The translations under genes were made by a program, and so were the position numbers. The notes beneath the pieces are model-generated. The model had not been told where the DNA came from, did not search any database, and worked only from the letters and a program-made list of their open reading frames with translations. DNA of 5,867 nucleotides from Methanomicrobiales archaeon (lineage in GTDB: Archaea; Halobacteriota; Methanomicrobia; Methanomicrobiales; JACTUA01). The stretch is from positions 1-5,867 of the forward strand of contig JAJRCY010000064.1 of the NCBI GenBank assembly GCA_028678715.1, written 5' to 3'. Position 1 is the first letter of the stretch. Each line of letters opens with the position of its first letter. Positions 5,079 through 5,867 of the stretch are shown here, one piece after another.

Positions 5079-5786
5079 GTGGGGGATACCGCAGGACGCA
5101 TCAGGGAGGACCCGCGCCTCCGGGACCGGCTTGGGATCTTCCAGGACCGGGAGGATGCGGGGCGTGCCCTTGCCCCCCTTGTCTCCGGAATCCCGGATCT
5201 CACGGATCCTGTCATCTCCGCAATCCCGGCCGGGGGGGTTGGGGTGGGGGTGCCCCTGGCCCTTGTGCTCCGGGTTCCCCTCCACCTGGCCGTCGTGCGG
5301 AAGGTCCAGATACCCTGGAATCCCGAAGCCGGGTTCGGGGCCGTCACCTGGGATGGCCGGGTCTTTCTCAACCGCGATCTCCTGGCACACCTGGGCCTCA
5401 CGCAGGAGGTGGTGGCAGAGGCCGTTGCCCAAACCCGGGCCGGCATCCGGGAACGCGTGGAGAAATTCAGCACAGGAAGGAAAGGCCCCGGGTTCCGGGG
5501 CAGGGATGCGGTGCTGGTGGATGACGGCCTTGCCTCCGGCTACACGATGCTCGCCGCTGTCGATGCCATCCGGTCGGAGGGGCCGCGCCGGGTCCTCGTA
5601 GCGGTTCCCACAGGGTCGCAGGCGGCCGTGCACCGGGTGGCAGCGATTGCCGACCTGGTCCTCTGCCTGAATATCCGGACCGGCTCCTCCTTTGCCGTGG
5701 CTGACGCGTACCGGGAGTGGCACGACCTGACGGACGGCGAGGTGCTGCTGCTGCTGCGGCAGGCTGCCGATGCGGGGCTGTACTGA
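5079..5786 (+). CDS. Predicted phosphoribosyltransferase (COG1926-like)
   Basis: A soluble protein of 235 residues with the type I phosphoribosyltransferase fold. The 13-residue PRPP motif is VLVDDGLASGYTM (145-157). Upstream, ISAIPAGGVGVGVPLA (46-61) and VVRKVQIPWNPEAGFGAVTWDG (72-93) match the long-form family known in archaea, as does the end, LNIRTGSSFAVADAYREWHDLTDGEV (197-222). The nucleobase or other acceptor is unknown; many relatives have no assigned substrate. The start is uncertain: GTG 5079 has GGTGAGG nine bases upstream and gives the family-like beginning, while GTG 5064 would add five residues. An ATG at 4968 would add a low-complexity arginine/glycine segment overlapping the divergent trmO start and is unlikely. 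An ATG at 5060 is in another frame. No partner gene in view indicates the pathway. Confidence 0.87.
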   Translation: MGDTAGRIREDPRLRDRLGIFQDREDAGRALAPLVSGIPDLTDPVISAIPAGGVGVGVPLALVLRVPLHLAVVRKVQIPWNPEAGFGAVTWDGRVFLNRDLLAHLGLTQEVVAEAVAQTRAGIRERVEKFSTGRKGPGFRGRDAVLVDDGLASGYTMLAAVDAIRSEGPRRVLVAVPTGSQAAVHRVAAIADLVLCLNIRTGSSFAVADAYREWHDLTDGEVLLLLRQAADAGLY

Positions 5787-5804
5787 AGGGGAATGAAGGG
5801 GAGA

Positions 5805-5866
5805 GGATCCGGATCCGGGTTCAGGAACCTGCGTTCTTGGAATATCCATCAGAAGAGGATATCCTC
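5805..5866. promoter_or_regulatory. Palindrome-rich region after the phosphoribosyltransferase gene
   Basis: No gene is seen between 5787 and the window end. The stretch has two perfect 12-base palindromes, GGATCCGGATCC (5805-5816) and GAGGATATCCTC (5855-5866), the near-palindrome GGTTC-AG-GAACC (5818-5829), and TGGA-ATA-TCCA (about 5838-5848). They may be operators of the next gene to the right, or trailer structure; the following gene is not visible. Confidence 0.25.
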
Positions 5867-5867
5867 A

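Noticed and set aside
4841..5524. Plus-strand frame of 227 codons over the trmO start and the phosphoribosyltransferase gene
   Set aside because: It is a glycine/proline-rich shadow in another frame, overlapping two well-supported genes. The ATG at 5060 belongs to it and was therefore not used as the phosphoribosyltransferase start.
5738..5760. CTG trinucleotide repeat near the end of the phosphoribosyltransferase gene
   Set aside because: It is only four or five units encoding a leucine run in a helix, consistent with ordinary GC-rich codon use.
4983..5849. Minus-strand open frame (288 codons) opposite the phosphoribosyltransferase gene
   Set aside because: The plus strand shows the PRPP-binding motif and family signatures. 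The antisense product is G/P/H/R-rich without domains.

Overview
The window reads as chromosomal DNA of a GC-rich euryarchaeon, most likely a methanogen of the order Methanomicrobiales. The evidence is an alpha-type glutamine synthetase, an Amt transporter followed by a P-II protein, a short cytosolic Mrp/Nbp35-type ATPase with an N-terminal cysteine cluster, and a GGAA-N6-TTCC dyad matching the operator of the methanogen nitrogen repressor NrpR. The genus cannot be fixed from the sequence.

Left part, + strand (1-3027), nitrogen assimilation. The 3' four-fifths of glnA enters from the left edge. A non-coding stretch of about 390 bases follows, holding a pyrimidine-rich candidate terminator, small GC hairpins, a candidate TATA box with the NrpR-like operator, and a structured leader. 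Then come amtB and, 15 bases later behind a strong Shine-Dalgarno sequence, glnK. Together these code for ammonium uptake (AmtB), the 2-oxoglutarate/ATP/ADP sensor that gates it (GlnK) and ammonium fixation (GlnA). The operator suggests that amtB-glnK is switched on when nitrogen is short.

Middle part, - strand (3050-4983). A Mrp/ApbC/Nbp35-family Fe-S carrier ATPase is followed with no intervening base by a small helical protein of unknown function. This pair runs convergently into glnK. Upstream of mrp lies a gene-free stretch of 308 bases (4253-4560). It contains a candidate mrp promoter and a very strong stem-loop: two perfect 15-base inverted repeats (4381-4395 and 4486-4500) flanked on both outer sides by the same four bases, CGGT. 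This looks like a MITE-sized insertion or a structured RNA, and is the most unusual object in the window. Beyond it lies a TrmO/TsaA-family tRNA methyltransferase.

Right part, + strand (5079-5867). A phosphoribosyltransferase-fold protein diverges from trmO across about 95 bases. It is followed by a short tail rich in perfect palindromes that may belong to the control region of the next gene, outside the window.

Many long reading frames antisense to the real genes come from the high GC content and were not annotated.
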